A DNA stretch of 64,000 nt from Acheta domesticus (GCA_031308135.1 JAHLJT010009355.1:3595217-3659216); one strand, 5' to 3'; positions 46,700 through 56,660 are shown, numbered from the stretch's first letter. Notes: generated from the sequence alone by a model not told the origin. Program-made: numbers and translations.

Positions 46700-46826
46700 C
46701 TACTAAACAACTTACAAATCATCGGCGGTTTCTGAGCGATATATTATTAACAACGATGTTTTAATTTGGAACATCAATGCTTTGAGACATTGATGCTTTT
46801 TGTCGATGTCGCATCCTACCTCGATG
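46700..46826. mobile_element. hAT-like MITE fragment (CATCGATG-rich)
   Basis: ACGATGTTTTAATTTGGAAC, CATTGATGCTTTTTGTCGAT and the end GATGTCGCATCCTA match the right half of the element at 5130-5608. Confidence 0.5.
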
Positions 46827-46844
46827 CTCTTTTTTTTTGTTATG

Positions 46845-47045
46845 TAAGGTCGCATCAACATCTAGGTCATTAACAACCATTACTAGGTTTAACGATATGG
46901 TGACTGAAGATGGCATGTTATGGTGATGAAAGGGGTGAAAGGACGAACGCAAGTGCATGCCCGAGGCGGGACTCGCTCCGACACTCCTGCCTCAGCGATC
47001 TCGGCCAGCGGGCATGGGCGTCCATGTCCTCGTTTGCCGCGACCA
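46845..47045 (-). mobile_element. tRNA-derived SINE (family F), copy 2
   Basis: On the - strand CCGCTGGCCGAGATCGCTGA resembles an A box and GAGCGAGTCCCGCC a B box, followed by CTCGGGCATG, a body, and the tail TAATGACCTAGATGTTGATG then CGACC. It aligns with the copy at 10010-10225. It ends in an A-rich tract (T-run at 46829-46837 on the + strand). Confidence 0.6.
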
Positions 47046-47099
47046 ACAGGAAATGTTCGTGTCGGAAAATTCTTCCAATTGCTCACAGGAATTCTCTGG

Positions 47100-47156
47100 C
47101 GAAAATGTTTAGCAAATTCCCCCTTTGCACATTTTTACTTTCTCACGCTTAAGAAG
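47100..47156. repeat. Module C hairpin arm, left of the LINE insertion
   Basis: CACATTTTTACTTTCTCACG is the start of an inverted module C. Its partner, GAAGAGAAAGTTTAGTAATG with CTGCGC, lies at 50494 after the inserted LINE. Removing the LINE rebuilds a hairpin. Confidence 0.6.
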
Positions 47157-47167
47157 GAACGTCTTAA
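47157..47167. repeat. Target-site duplication of the I-type LINE (left)
   Basis: GAACGTCTTAA, repeated exactly at 50483-50493 immediately after the A-rich tail. Confidence 0.9.
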
Positions 47168-47259
47168 AAAATTCTTAATTTATAAGGAATTGGAAGAAAA
47201 AAATAACAATTACGATACAGAAGATAATACAAACAACATAAATACAGAAATTAAAAGAT

Positions 47260-48340
47260 ATGAACTAGATTTAGTACTCTCCCAATTAAATAATTCAAGC
47301 CCCGGTCCGGACTATATACCTAATGTAATGATAAAACAACTTACAGACAAAGCCCTAAAATACCTATTAGCAATATATAATTTTATATGGAAAAGACAGG
47401 AATTTCCAGATACGTGGAGAGAAGCTACTGTAATCCCCATTCTAAAACCTGACAAAGTGCCAAGTTCACCATCCAACTACAGACCTATATCACTTACCTG
47501 CAATATGTGTAAAATCATGGAGAAAATTATCAGTAGAAGAATTAGATGGTATCTGGAGGCACATAATATTCTAGCACCTCTCCAATTTGGTTTTAGGGAA
47601 TCACATTCAACAATGGATTATTTAATAAATGTAGAAGCGGAGATATGTGAAGCCTTTTTAAACAAAAGTCATGTAATTGCAGTTGCCATTGATATAGAGA
47701 AGGCTTATGAAATGGTCTGGAAACATAGAGTACTTAAAATAATAGAGAATCTTAATCTAAAAGGAAATATTTTAGCATTTATTAAGAACTTTTTGAGCAA
47801 CAGAAGTATTAGAGTCAGAATCAATAAAACCCTCTCTAAACCAGTGCAAATAGAAAATGGTCTGCCTCAAGGTTCTGTGTTAAGCGTTATTCTGTTTCTG
47901 ATCAGTATTAATGAAGTGCTTCAAACAATCCACAAACCGGTTAAGGGATTTTTTATTTGCAGATGATTTAACCATAATCTGCACTGGAAAAAATATTCAG
48001 CACACAGCCAGACTTATTCAAAACACACTCAACAACCTCCCAAAAGTGGTCTGACAACACTGGTTTTAAATTTTCTAAAACAAAAGACTGAATATATAAT
48101 ATTCTCTAGGAAAAAAGAAGAAAAAAAGGGTAACTCTAAAGTTGGATGACAATATTATCAGAAGTGTTCCAGCTAGTAAAATATTAGGAATGACCTTTGA
48201 CAGCAAAATGAAATGGAAGATCCATATTGAAAAGTTAAGAACTGAATGTTTTAGACGAATTAACACCATAAAGCCCTATCTGCATTACAGTGGGGCTCTG
48301 ATAGAAAATGCCTTATACAAACATACCAAGCCATAATAAG
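47260..48340 (+). pseudogene. Reverse transcriptase of the I-type LINE
   Basis: The enzyme copies element RNA into DNA at the nicked target. Visible in order: LNNSSPGPDYIPNVMIKQL (motif 0/1), TWREATVIPILKPDKVPS with SNYRPISLTCNMCKIMEKI (motifs 1-2), QFGFRESHSTMDYL (motif 2a), VAVAIDIEKAYEMVW (motif A, catalytic Asp), IENGLPQGSVLS (motif B) and LFADDLTIICTG (motif C, FADD, at about 47951). The first frame stays open to 47966, where a slip in a T run shifts FADD out of frame; further frameshifts follow before SKILGMTFDSKMKWKIHI. Catalytic residues A and C are intact, so the copy is probably fairly young but inactive. Confidence 0.9.
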
Positions 48341-48829
48341 ATCAAAATTAGATTATGGAGCATATTGTATGACTCAGCTGGAAGAGACATAATTAATAAA
48401 TTAGAAACTATACAAATACTGCACTACGACTCTGTCTTGGTGCATTTAGGACAAGTCCAACGATCAGTATATTGGTAGAGACTAACATGATACCACTTAA
48501 GCTAAGAAGAAAGAACAAATAATTCTATATGCAAACAAGATGTTGGTAAATAATCAAAATACTCATAAATACCTTGGAAAAGAAATACCACAGAAGCAGA
48601 ATTATCTAGCACATCCAGGATTACCAAAGCCATTATATATTAGAAGCATCTCTTTATACTAAAAGAGCTGAATATGGACCATCCCCTCACTACTACCTAA
48701 AAAGAAGCCTACATTACCACCCTGGAATAACATCACAATAAAAGTAAATATGGATCTAGCAGTATATGAAGAAGAGTACCACCCCCAAAGGAATATTTTA
48801 GAAGTTTATTTTTAGAAATGAAAACAAAG

Positions 48830-49195
48830 TACGATGATTACAAATCCTATTACACAGATGGATCAGCAATGAATGGGAGAAGAGGAGTGCAATAGTAACA
48901 AATAATAAAACATACAGATTCCGATTACATGACACCCTCTCTATATATACCTGTGAAGCGATAGCTATTTTTCAATCCTTACAAATAATAAGAAACAATA
49001 GAATAGAAACTAAACATGTAATTTTCTCAGATTCTAAATCAGCACTTTTAGCCATAAGAAACACCAATAACTCAAATCTACTAATTAAGGAATTAGAGAA
49101 TTAATTACTTGGCTAATTACTAACAATTATACTATAGAACTAGTGTGGATACCAAGCCATCAGGGAATTCAAGGTAATGAAGAAGCCGACAGAAG
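48830..49195 (+). pseudogene. RNase H domain of the I-type LINE
   Basis: RNase H degrades element RNA in the RNA-DNA hybrid. The pieces YYTDGSAMNG, TCEAIAIFQSLQ, HVIFSDSKSALLAIRN and VWIPSHQGIQGNEEADR carry the D, E, D and H-x-x-x-x-N-E-x-A-D signature residues in order, over several frames. Frameshifts (near 48890 and 49110) inactivate it. Confidence 0.85.
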
Positions 49196-49379
49196 AAGCC
49201 AAAAATGCAATTAACGAACCTTTAAACAACACAATAAGATCTCCACAAGAAGAAGTTAAACGATATATTAAGATTAAAATCAAAGAATTTTGGGATTCCC
49301 ACTGGAGAAACATCGACTCTAATAAACTACAGGAAATAATACAATCAACCTTTGAGAAGTCTGTTATAGTGCCAACATC

Positions 49380-49600
49380 TAGAAGGGAACAAGTGACAAT
49401 CGCCAGGTGAGAATAGGGCATACAAATCTGACACATATCCATTTAATTACAAAAAACAGAGAAACTTATGTGAAAAATGTTGGTGAAGCTTGGACAGTCA
49501 AGCACCTTCTTGTATACTGCCAAGAATTAAAAACTGAAAGAGACCAATCTGAACTGCCCAAAAGTATTAGAGACTGTTTTAAATACCAAAGTTGGATGTA
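49380..49600 (+). pseudogene. C-terminal zinc-binding tail of the I-type LINE
   Basis: SRREQVTIAR, then RIGHTNLTHIHLITKNRETY and GEAWTVKHLLVYCQELKTER. This is the usual C-terminal end of I- and Jockey-group ORF2 with the H-x-L-x-x-C pattern. The first cysteine pair is altered (VKNVGEAW where C-x-x-C is expected). Confidence 0.75.
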
Positions 49601-49619
49601 GACAGACAATAGTTTTCCT

Positions 49620-50420
49620 GAAGTTAATAAATAAGTACAACTCCATATAAGATGGAATAAATAATATAATATGAATACAAATTGTATATGTAAATTGGTT
49701 AATGTAAATATGGTAACTGTTTGACTACTAACCAAAGTATTAATGATTTAAAACATATCCCTAATGGAATCCAAATACAATTATATATGTATTGTAAATG
49801 TAAGTTATGTAATATAAATGTAACGATACTAATAACGGTATTTATGGAATGTAAGCAAGACACATACAGGAAATATTTCCATTATGTAATTTAAAATATA
49901 GCTCATGAGTATTGTAAATATTTTAGTGCAAATTTCAATGTATTAATGTCTGATGATATTGAATGTATATGTGACCCATAAAAATTTCTCTGATGTAATA
50001 AGCAATATGTAATGTAAATACAAAATGTATATGTAAAGAGAATTAATGTAAGCATGTAAACTGTCTGATTGCTAAACTAAAGTATTAATGATACAAATCA
50101 TATTCCAATGGAAATCAAAATACAAATTTATATATGTATTGTAAAAATAAGTATGTTTAACGATTGTTTGGTGGACTAATTGAAGGCATAAATACAGACT
50201 ATACTAAATTATGAGAGATATGTAACTATGTAATACAAATGTAACGTTACTGATAACTGATAATTTATTGAATGTCATAAAGACAATATTTTCCATATGT
50301 AACTTAAAATATAGATAATGTGAAATGTAAATATTAAGTCCAAATTTCAATGTATTAATGACTGAAGATTAATTGAATGTATAAAAACATGTGAAAATTT
50401 CTCTAATGTAAATCTGTAAT
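49620..50420 (+). repeat. Tandemly duplicated 3' UTR block of the LINE
   Basis: Two diverged units of roughly 340-400 bp follow each other. Shared landmarks in order: AAAGTATTAATGAT (49734 and 50081), TTATATATGTATTGTAAA, AAATGTAACG, AATTTCAATGTATTAATG (49931 and 50344) and AAAATTTCTCT. Confidence 0.7.
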
Positions 50421-50482
50421 GATGTCGCTAATGACCATAGTAGTTAAAAAGCGACAGAAAATAAAATTAAATAAAAAAAAAA

Positions 50483-50493
50483 GAACGTCTTAA
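50483..50493. repeat. Target-site duplication of the I-type LINE (right)
   Basis: GAACGTCTTAA, identical to 47157-47167. Confidence 0.9.
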
Positions 50494-50909
50494 GAAGAGA
50501 AAGTTTAGTAATGCTGCGCAAAACCGATAAACAAGATGACTGTCACTAACCGATAAACAAGATGAAATCTGAATGCAGATGGAAATAAGCCTTTTCGCAA
50601 AGAATTCATATTATTCGCCAAGCGAATGCACATAGTTTTGACAACGCTGCGCTGGCAACAGCGCTTCTGTATAATTTGCTGCGAATATTGTATCAGTCAA
50701 ATGTATTCCTTTGTGCCATTTGTCGAAGTAAGAAATGATTGCTGTTCCTGTGGAAATTAATGCATATATGCATCACAGGCGCTTTGTTTGAATTGGACGT
50801 TTCAAGTAATAGCGGAAGTAAAGTGATTTTTGAGTAGCGCAGAACATGCAATACTTACGTAGCTGTCTCTAACAACGCGAGAAAGTATGTGCTGTTATAG
50901 CACCACTTG
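50494..50909 (+). repeat. Rest of the B/C element split by the LINE
   Basis: It begins with the second arm of the module C hairpin (GAGAAAGTTTAGTAATGCTG) and ends in CGCGAGAAAGTATGTGCTGT, TATAGCACCACTTG, a variant of the B terminus. The interior is diverged. ACCGATAAACAAGATGA occurs twice, at about 50524 and 50549. Confidence 0.5.
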
Positions 50910-51629
50910 ATTGTTAAATAAAAATACGAAGAAAGTATGTTTCTATACACATAACATTTAATATTTAAAAACTTCCTTTCAATTTTTGACAAATAAATTT
51001 GATGCTAACGGATGATATTTTTCTCATAAATAAAAATAACAGTTGCTGATTAAATGTTTTCGTAAGATATTGTGATCTATATATATTTAATTCTGTTATT
51101 CCATCGTATGTGCAATGAATAGGGCACATGATCGTCATTTGGAATGTTTGTGCTCTGTTTCTGGCAGATAATCGATACTGAGTTAAGTATGAGCGATTTT
51201 ACGACCCTTCAATAATTTCTCTTCAAGCACAAACATTAATATGCGTCAGTCGCTTTCGAGTTCATGTCGAATACTGTATCATTCCAGACTCTTACAGAGC
51301 ACAGTGGCGGCACGAAAACAGAATTCCCCTGCATAAATAAGCTAGAAAAGAGGAAAGATGAAAATGTAAAAGCACATTCCTAATTAGCAGAGAATAATGC
51401 AATGAACGGTGTCTCAATGAACATGAGATATTCCACTTAATATTGAATTTCATTTCAACAAGACATCTAATGTATAAAATCAATGCTTGTTGATTCGTTT
51501 GTCAATGTTCGTTGATACCGTTCGTGCGATAAAACTTTGTCAACTGATTGCTTGACCTTGCGGGAAGAATATAGGCAGAGTGCAATTATTGTAACTCCAC
51601 TTTACTGCGATTTTTCTAACTTTGCTCCT
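50910..51629. other. AT-rich unassigned stretch
   Basis: No gene or element recognised. Confidence 0.4.
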
Positions 51630-51805
51630 GAAGGCTCGTCTTCAGGATGGATGTGTCACGGTATTTCGCGTCCTCAGTCATGCCTCTAGGTATCGCATGA
51701 TCGCGACCGTATAAAGCAGTGCTTGCGGTCATGCGACATCTAGCGGCACGATGGAGAAAGAGGTGAAATGACGAGTGATATTCCATCGTGGCCAAAGGGG
51801 CTTGA
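51630..51805. repeat. Palindromic repeat family E, copy 2
   Basis: GTCACGGTATTTCGCGTCCT through CTAGGTATCGCATGATCGCG folds back on GCTTGCGGTCATGCGACATC through TAGCGGCACG, with a short centre at GTATAAAGCAGTG. Right-flank GGGGCTTGAGGGGCAGAG is shared with copy 3. Confidence 0.75.
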
Positions 51806-51889
51806 GGGGCAGAGATAGAAAAATCGCCCTCTAGACGGCGCTTCAGTGAAATGCACCTCCCAATCCAGCTGAGCTTCACCGCCGCCGAG

Positions 51890-52200
51890 TGGCGAGGGGC
51901 GAGGTCCAGGACGAGTGGGGGAGCGGGCGGCGCAAGATGCACAGAGGAGAAGGAAAGAGAGAAGGAAAGGGGGCGGCAAACGAGTGAGGTGGAAAAGAGA
52001 TATTGGAAAGAGATGGTAGAGAAGGGGGAAAAGAGGGGGAGAGGAGGATAAAGAGAGTGGGGAAAGTGGTGGGAAAAGAGAAAGGGAAAGAGAGGGGAAG
52101 AAAGAATGGCTGGAAAGAGAGAGGGGGAAGAGAGTGGTAAAGAGGGAGAAGGGAGAAGAGTGGGAGGAAAGATGAGAAAAGAGTGGTACAGAGTGAAAGT
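51890..52200. repeat. Purine-rich low-complexity tract
   Basis: GAAAGAGAGGGGGAAGAG-like sequence for about 300 bp. Long - strand frames through it are compositional. Confidence 0.85.
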
Positions 52201-52965
52201 GCGACGAGCGTACTCCATGAACATTTAGCTTTAGAAAAATGTGTGCGTTGGATACCGCGCAATTTGACAATTGTTCAAAAACAGGCTCGTGTCGACTGGC
52301 ACAAAATGTTTAAAAAATACAATCTAAGTGCGTCAAATGACGTCTATAACATTTACACGGGTGATGAGTCTTGGATATACGCGCACTAAAGTAAACATCA
52401 ATAGACTGTTTGGGTCTTTCAACATAAGCCAAACCCAACGAAAGTTGTTCGTGCTAGAAGCAGTTCCAAGCAAATTATTTCCTGTTTGAAATAAATTGGC
52501 ATGTGCTACAGTGCCACTAGAGAATCATAAAAGAGTCAATGGTACACAACCATATGTTTGCTGGAATCGTTGAAGAAATCAGAAAAAAATGACTCGCAAT
52601 CGTTCTGCATCATGACAATGCAAATTCGCACACAGCGGCCCAAACAATTCAGTACTTGAACAAGCAAAACTTCGAAATGATCTGCCACACAGTCCCGATT
52701 TTAGCATCCAATGATTTCTTCTTTTTGTTCCCGTTCGTGGAGAATAAACGACGTGGTCAACGTTTTTCGATGCTACAAGAAGCTGTCGATGCGTTCAAAG
52801 TGCGTGTTTTGGGCTACCTCAGTCGGAATGGAAAATGTGTTACGAAAATTGGTTCAAACGTATGCAAAAATGCATTGATCTTCGCCGAAAGTATTTTGAA
52901 ACACAATACAACCATTTTCAATGATACATCCTGGTTTTCATTTGTCATTTCGGAAACGTCTCGAG
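52195..52965 (+). pseudogene. mariner transposase remnant (second copy)
   Basis: Fragments of a mariner-family transposase on the + strand: EHLALEKCVRWIPRNLT, TGDESWIYAH (first catalytic Asp, 52363-52365), TVWVFQHKPNPTKVVRARSS, HHDNANSHTAAQTIQYLN (second Asp, 52614-52616), ASNDFFLF (third Asp, 52713-52715) and a C-terminal RGQRFSMLQEAVDAFKV. All three catalytic aspartates survive, but 32 rather than 34 residues separate the second and third, consistent with a small in-frame deletion in the PYSPDLAP stretch. Stops and frameshifts are frequent. It begins directly after the purine-rich tract, so the N-terminal DNA-binding domain is lost. It is a different lineage from the 11.4-kb copy. Confidence 0.88.
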
Positions 52966-53039
52966 CGCCCCCCCCCCCCAGTCTACCCCGCGGGTCGCGA
53001 AGCCCCGTCACCAAATGGGCACCCGACGTGTATGGCGGG

Positions 53040-53075
53040 GTTTGCCCCTCCAGGCCGTCTTCACGATGGAATATT
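53040..53075. repeat. Palindromic family E, partial arm
   Basis: TGCCCCTCCAGGCCGTCTTC followed by ACGATGGAATATT matches the outer arm of family E (reverse complement of the right flank of copy 2). Confidence 0.45.
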
Positions 53076-53109
53076 TTTTTTAATACGCCAGAGCGTCAGT
53101 GATTGAAAC

Positions 53110-53796
53110 TGGTCACAAATGACTAACCATCAATTTACATATATTCTTAAATCTAAGTTAAAATATTATTTACATGTTCACTCAATAGTGTAGTATGTAT
53201 TTAATTTACAATATCAAAATACATTTATTGTCAATATTAAACTAATTCAAAGGGCTTGGTCCTCTTTAGTCTCCTCCGCTGGTTATGGTTATCCAAAAGT
53301 TGAATGGCTTCTAAGTTAACATGTTCATGCAGTCTCATTTCATGTTTGGCAGCGAATCTTCTAATTTCAGTTGACACATAGGGAACTCCAAGATCACGAT
53401 GTAGATCCCTATTTTTAATGTACCACGGGGCATTTACAATGTTTCGCAGTACTTTGTTTTGGAAAGTCTATATTGATTTCATATTGCTTTCCTTGGTGCA
53501 TCCCCAGAGTTGAACACCATAGAGCCAAATCGGTTTCAAGATATGGTTGTAGATTAAGATTTTGTTGTGTATGGATAGTTGAGAAGCACGTCCCAAAAGC
53601 CAGTACAATTGTCTATATTTAAGATTTAATTCATTCTTTTTCTTTTTCACATGTTCCTTCCATCGCAGCTTAGTATCTAATGTCATGCCTAAGTATTTAG
53701 CAGTGTTTGCGTAAGGTACTTTAAGGCCATGTAACATGAGAGAAGGGATGCTTACAATTATCTTGTTTGTAAAATGTATGTGCACAGATCGTTTAA
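53110..53796 (-). mobile_element. Jockey-clade LINE, ORF2 3' end
   Basis: The - strand frame reads IPSLMLHGLKVPYANTAKYL, GMTLDTKLRWKEHVKKKKNE, LNLKYRQLYWLLGRASQLSI, LIYNHILKPIWLYGVQLWGC, and past one stop at about 53468, VLRNIVNAPWYIKNRDLHRD and LHEHVNLEAIQLLD with NHNQRRRLKRTKPFELV. This is the highly characteristic Jockey C-terminal region downstream of reverse transcriptase motif C. A 3' UTR extends to about 53110. RT catalytic motifs are missing because the copy is 5' truncated next to palindrome E copy 3. It has only one interrupting stop, so it is less decayed than the Jockey fragment at the start of the window. Confidence 0.85.
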
Positions 53797-53816
53797 AAAG
53801 GAAAACGATGGACTAT

Positions 53817-53995
53817 GTCACGGTATTTCCGTCTTTCTCACTCGTGCCGCTAGATATCGATTGATTGCGACCGTAGCGAGCAGTGCTTGCGATCATGCGA
53901 CATCTCGCGGCACGAGCGAGAAAGACGCGAAATGCCGTGTACTCTCGCACCGTGTTCCGCCGTGGCCATGGGGCTTGAGGGGCAGAGGTAGAGAA
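53817..53995. repeat. Palindromic repeat family E, copy 3
   Basis: The left arm CACGGTATTTCCGTCTTTCT, continuing CACTCGTGCCGCTAGATATCG, is the near-perfect reverse complement of CATCTCGCGGCACGAGCGAG followed by AAAGACGCGAAATGCCGTG. Arms are about 50 bp and the whole inner palindrome about 125 bp. The right flank GGGGCTTGAGGGGCAGAG is shared with copy 2. Confidence 0.8.
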
Positions 53996-54147
53996 CCGCA
54001 CTGTAGCGCGTCACCGCACTCCCCATCAGGAGTCGATGGTTCAGCTGCGGCCACAAACGCAAGAGCAATCGCCGCTTTTGCAGCCCGCGCCGCTCCCATC
54101 ACTTGCAATTCCTCGGAGTATTTCCTTATCGCGTACTCCTTCTCCTC

Positions 54148-54490
54148 GTGGCGTCGATCATGTAACGGTTAGCGTCCCGGGCTGTTACACCCAAGTTCGT
54201 GGTTTCAAACCCGATCGAAGCCGTGGATTTTTAAGGGAGAAAAATCCTTCGCACGTCTTCCTTCGGACGGGAAGTAAAGTCGGCTGTCCCTTCTTAGTAG
54301 ATTTACTGCATGTGAAAGATCCTCAAGTCTAAAACAAGCCCCTGAGCTAAATTCAAACCGCATGTTTCGTCGCCCAAGTAATACCTTCTTTCTCCGCTAG
54401 ACGGTGAAAGGAGCGTAGCGAAATTTGTGTGGTCTCATGGCCTGAGTGTCGCCACGTAAAATAAGGCATCAATTCAATTCAATTCGATTC
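54148..54490 (+). mobile_element. tRNA-derived SINE (family G)
   Basis: The head CGGTTAGCGTCCCGGGCTG and the B-box-like GTGGTTTCAAACCCGATCG (about 54201-54219) give a tRNA-like Pol III promoter. A body of about 230 bp follows (ATTTACTGCATGTGAAAGAT, GGCCTGAGTGTCGCCACG), ending in an ATTCA-type short tandem tail (CAATTCAATTCAATTCGATT). It differs from families D and F. Confidence 0.7.
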
Positions 54491-54714
54491 ATCCTTCGCC
54501 GTGTGCAGCGCGCAGCTGTCAGCGGCAAGCGACGCATCAGGAAATGAGAGCGAGTGATTGAGGCGGCGGTTTGCGGTGGCCCACCGCCCATCCACCGCCC
54601 CACAACAAAGCCCCGCCCCGCCCCGCCCCAACCACATTTCGATTCCACCATTAGGAAACCGAAAATGTCAAAAATATACTTTGGTCGGTTATAGATGGCA
54701 TCTGGAAAAAGTAA

Positions 54715-54775
<61 letters not shown>
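54715..54775. repeat. (AAT)n microsatellite
   Basis: About 20 AAT units, directly before an R2/NeSL-like RT fragment. Confidence 0.92.
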
Positions 54776-54778
<3 letters not shown>

Positions 54779-54779
54779 G

Positions 54780-55560
54780 TATTCAGATTAACAGAGGTAT
54801 TTTTCAAGGAGACTCACTATCCCCTCTGCTGTTTTGCATTAGTTTGATCCCACTATCGAGACAGTTGTCGCAAGCTGACTTTGGTTACAAGCTCCATGGT
54901 GATGAAAAGCCAGTATCACATTTGCTTTACATGAATGATCTTAAAGTGTTTGCTAAGAATAAAGCGATTCTCTCCTAAATGCTGTCTGTCGTGAATGACT
55001 TTACAATGACATCTGCATGGAGTTTGGTCTTGACAAGTGTGCAAAAATCAATTTAAAAAGAGGGAAACTGACAACGTCAGAGAGCATTGAAGTTGATAGG
55101 CACACCGTGATTCAAGATCTTGAGCCAGGTAAAATTTACAAATATGTGGGTATTGAAGAATTGAAGATCATCTCGAACGACACAATGAAAGAGAGAATTT
55201 GCAGGGAATATTACAGAAGAGTGAGACTGGTCCTGCAGACCGCTCTGAACTCCAGAAATAAAGTATCTGAAATTGGAAGTTTGGCGGTGCCTGTAGCCGG
55301 ATACAGTTTCGTACTAGTGAAATGAACTGAGCAAGAAATTCGCATCATCGATTGAAAATCCAGAAAACTGTTTACAATGCATCTTGTCGCCCACTCTTGA
55401 GCTAATGCATATAGACCTTCGTGTCACGCAAGGAAGGAGGAAGAGGTCACAGACAAATTGAGGCCTCCTGGCACAATGCAATACGTTCGAGCACAACGCA
55501 AATGCTCGGGATTGGAAAGTATGTAGTCAGCCATCTCGATGACTCACTAATGACCGAAGA
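54780..55560 (+). pseudogene. R2/NeSL-like LINE reverse transcriptase fragment
   Basis: The + strand reads NRGIFQGDSLSPLLFCISLI (motif B), ADFGYKLHGDEKPVSHLLYM with NDLKVFAKN (motif C), MEFGLDKCAKINLKRGKL, IQDLEPGKIYKYVGIEELKI, ICREYYRRVRLVLQTALNSR and PVAGYSFVLVK; in other frames RKEGGRGHRQIEASWHNAI follows. The QGDSLSPLLF and LLYMDDLK style, and KYVGI, fit LINEs with a restriction-like endonuclease. Motif C is YMND instead of YMDD (54928-54939). A stop follows at 54976. It could be the same family as the C-terminal piece at 9499-10010. Confidence 0.75.
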
Positions 55561-55564
55561 ATGG

Positions 55565-55772
55565 GAAACACGGGACAGACAGACCGACGGAAGAAAAGAC
55601 GGACGGACGTTTTGAAAACAAAACCTAACACTTTTTCAGTATTATAGGACCCCAAATCGTGTATTTCCCTTGAAATACACATTGTCTCGAAATCTATTTT
55701 CTGCCGCATTACATGACTTTCTCTATAATACCTATTTTACTCCGCATATACGTACGTATACGAGAAAGAAAA
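55565..55772 (-). repeat. Family B fragment plus module C
   Basis: GACAGACAGACCGACGG and GACGGACGGACGTTTTG correspond to the B 5' region in - orientation. CTGCCGCATTACATGACTTT through CGTACGTATACGAGAAAG is module C with its hairpin. Confidence 0.6.
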
Positions 55773-56404
55773 AAATATAGTCCTTCATTTCCGGGACCAA
55801 CAATTTACTGTACCATTTAAAATTGTGACTGCTGCAAACCTCAACACCTTACTCAACCAGTAGGTTCTGCAGGCACAGTTTGCGCGACCATAATCATTAA
55901 TGAATTAGAGAAAAGACGTGTGAAACTTTGGAAACAATTTTTTACATCCTTAATTGTCTTCTTCTTCTTCTTCGCAACATAACATGTCGATATGCAAGAG
56001 TTTACATTGGCATGACCCTCCTACTAGGCAGGACTGATAGCATCTGTCCCGGTTCCATCAGCTTTTGTAAATTTTCACCCTACTTCTTGTACACGGGGAG
56101 AAATACAATGAATCCCATAGTAGATTGAAGTATACGGTTTAGTATATTTTGGAAAAACAAAATGCTTAGTAACGTTCACGAAACTGCTGTGTAGTTGAAC
56201 ATACTAATGCAGGTACAGTCATGTTCACTGCACAGGTCATACCCCGTGACGAACGGAATCTAGATAACTAAACGAATCGTTACGTTGATTGATACATAAA
56301 GTAATATTTACGAAATACATTGTAATGGAAATAACTAAACAAATACCTGTTTTCATAAGCTACTAGTTGGTTGCGCGTTGCTGTTGCAGATGAAATAATT
56401 GTGG
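55773..56404. other. Unassigned stretch
   Basis: No gene recognised. Confidence 0.4.
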
Positions 56405-56660
56405 AAACATTCCTCTCCCCTCTCTCTTTCACCTCTTCCCTCCCTCTCTTCCTTTCCCCATACTCTTTCCCCCTATCTCTTTTTCCTCCTTCCTCTCTTT
56501 TCCCCTCTCTGTCTCTTTTTCCCGCAATCTGTCTCTCTTTTCCCCTCTTTCTTTCTCTCTTTTCCCCCACTCTCCGTCTCTCTTTTTCCCTCACTCTCTG
56601 CCTCACCTTTTCCTTCTTTTTTCCTCTGTGTCTCTTTCCCCCCTCTGTCTCTGTTTATCG
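56405..56660. repeat. TCTCTTTTCCCC-rich pyrimidine tract
   Basis: Imperfect tandem TCTCTTTTTCCC units of about 25-40 bp. Long frames are compositional. Confidence 0.85.

Larger units (their letters stand above)
47168..50482 (+). mobile_element. I-type LINE with RNase H, 5' truncated
   Basis: A 3.3-kb non-LTR retrotransposon bounded by an exact 11-bp target duplication and ending in an A-rich tail. Order: reverse transcriptase (47260-48340), RNase H (48830-49190), a C-terminal zinc-binding tail (49380-49600), and an unusually long, AT-rich 3' UTR (49600-50480). The endonuclease and first ORF are missing, as expected from 5' truncation on insertion. RNase H plus this C-terminal tail points to the I group (I, Nimb or related); the exact clade is uncertain. 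Confidence 0.88.

Noticed and set aside
51616..52270. Ser/Pro/Leu-rich - strand frames up to 202 codons
   Set aside because: They are antisense to a purine-rich tract and to palindrome E.
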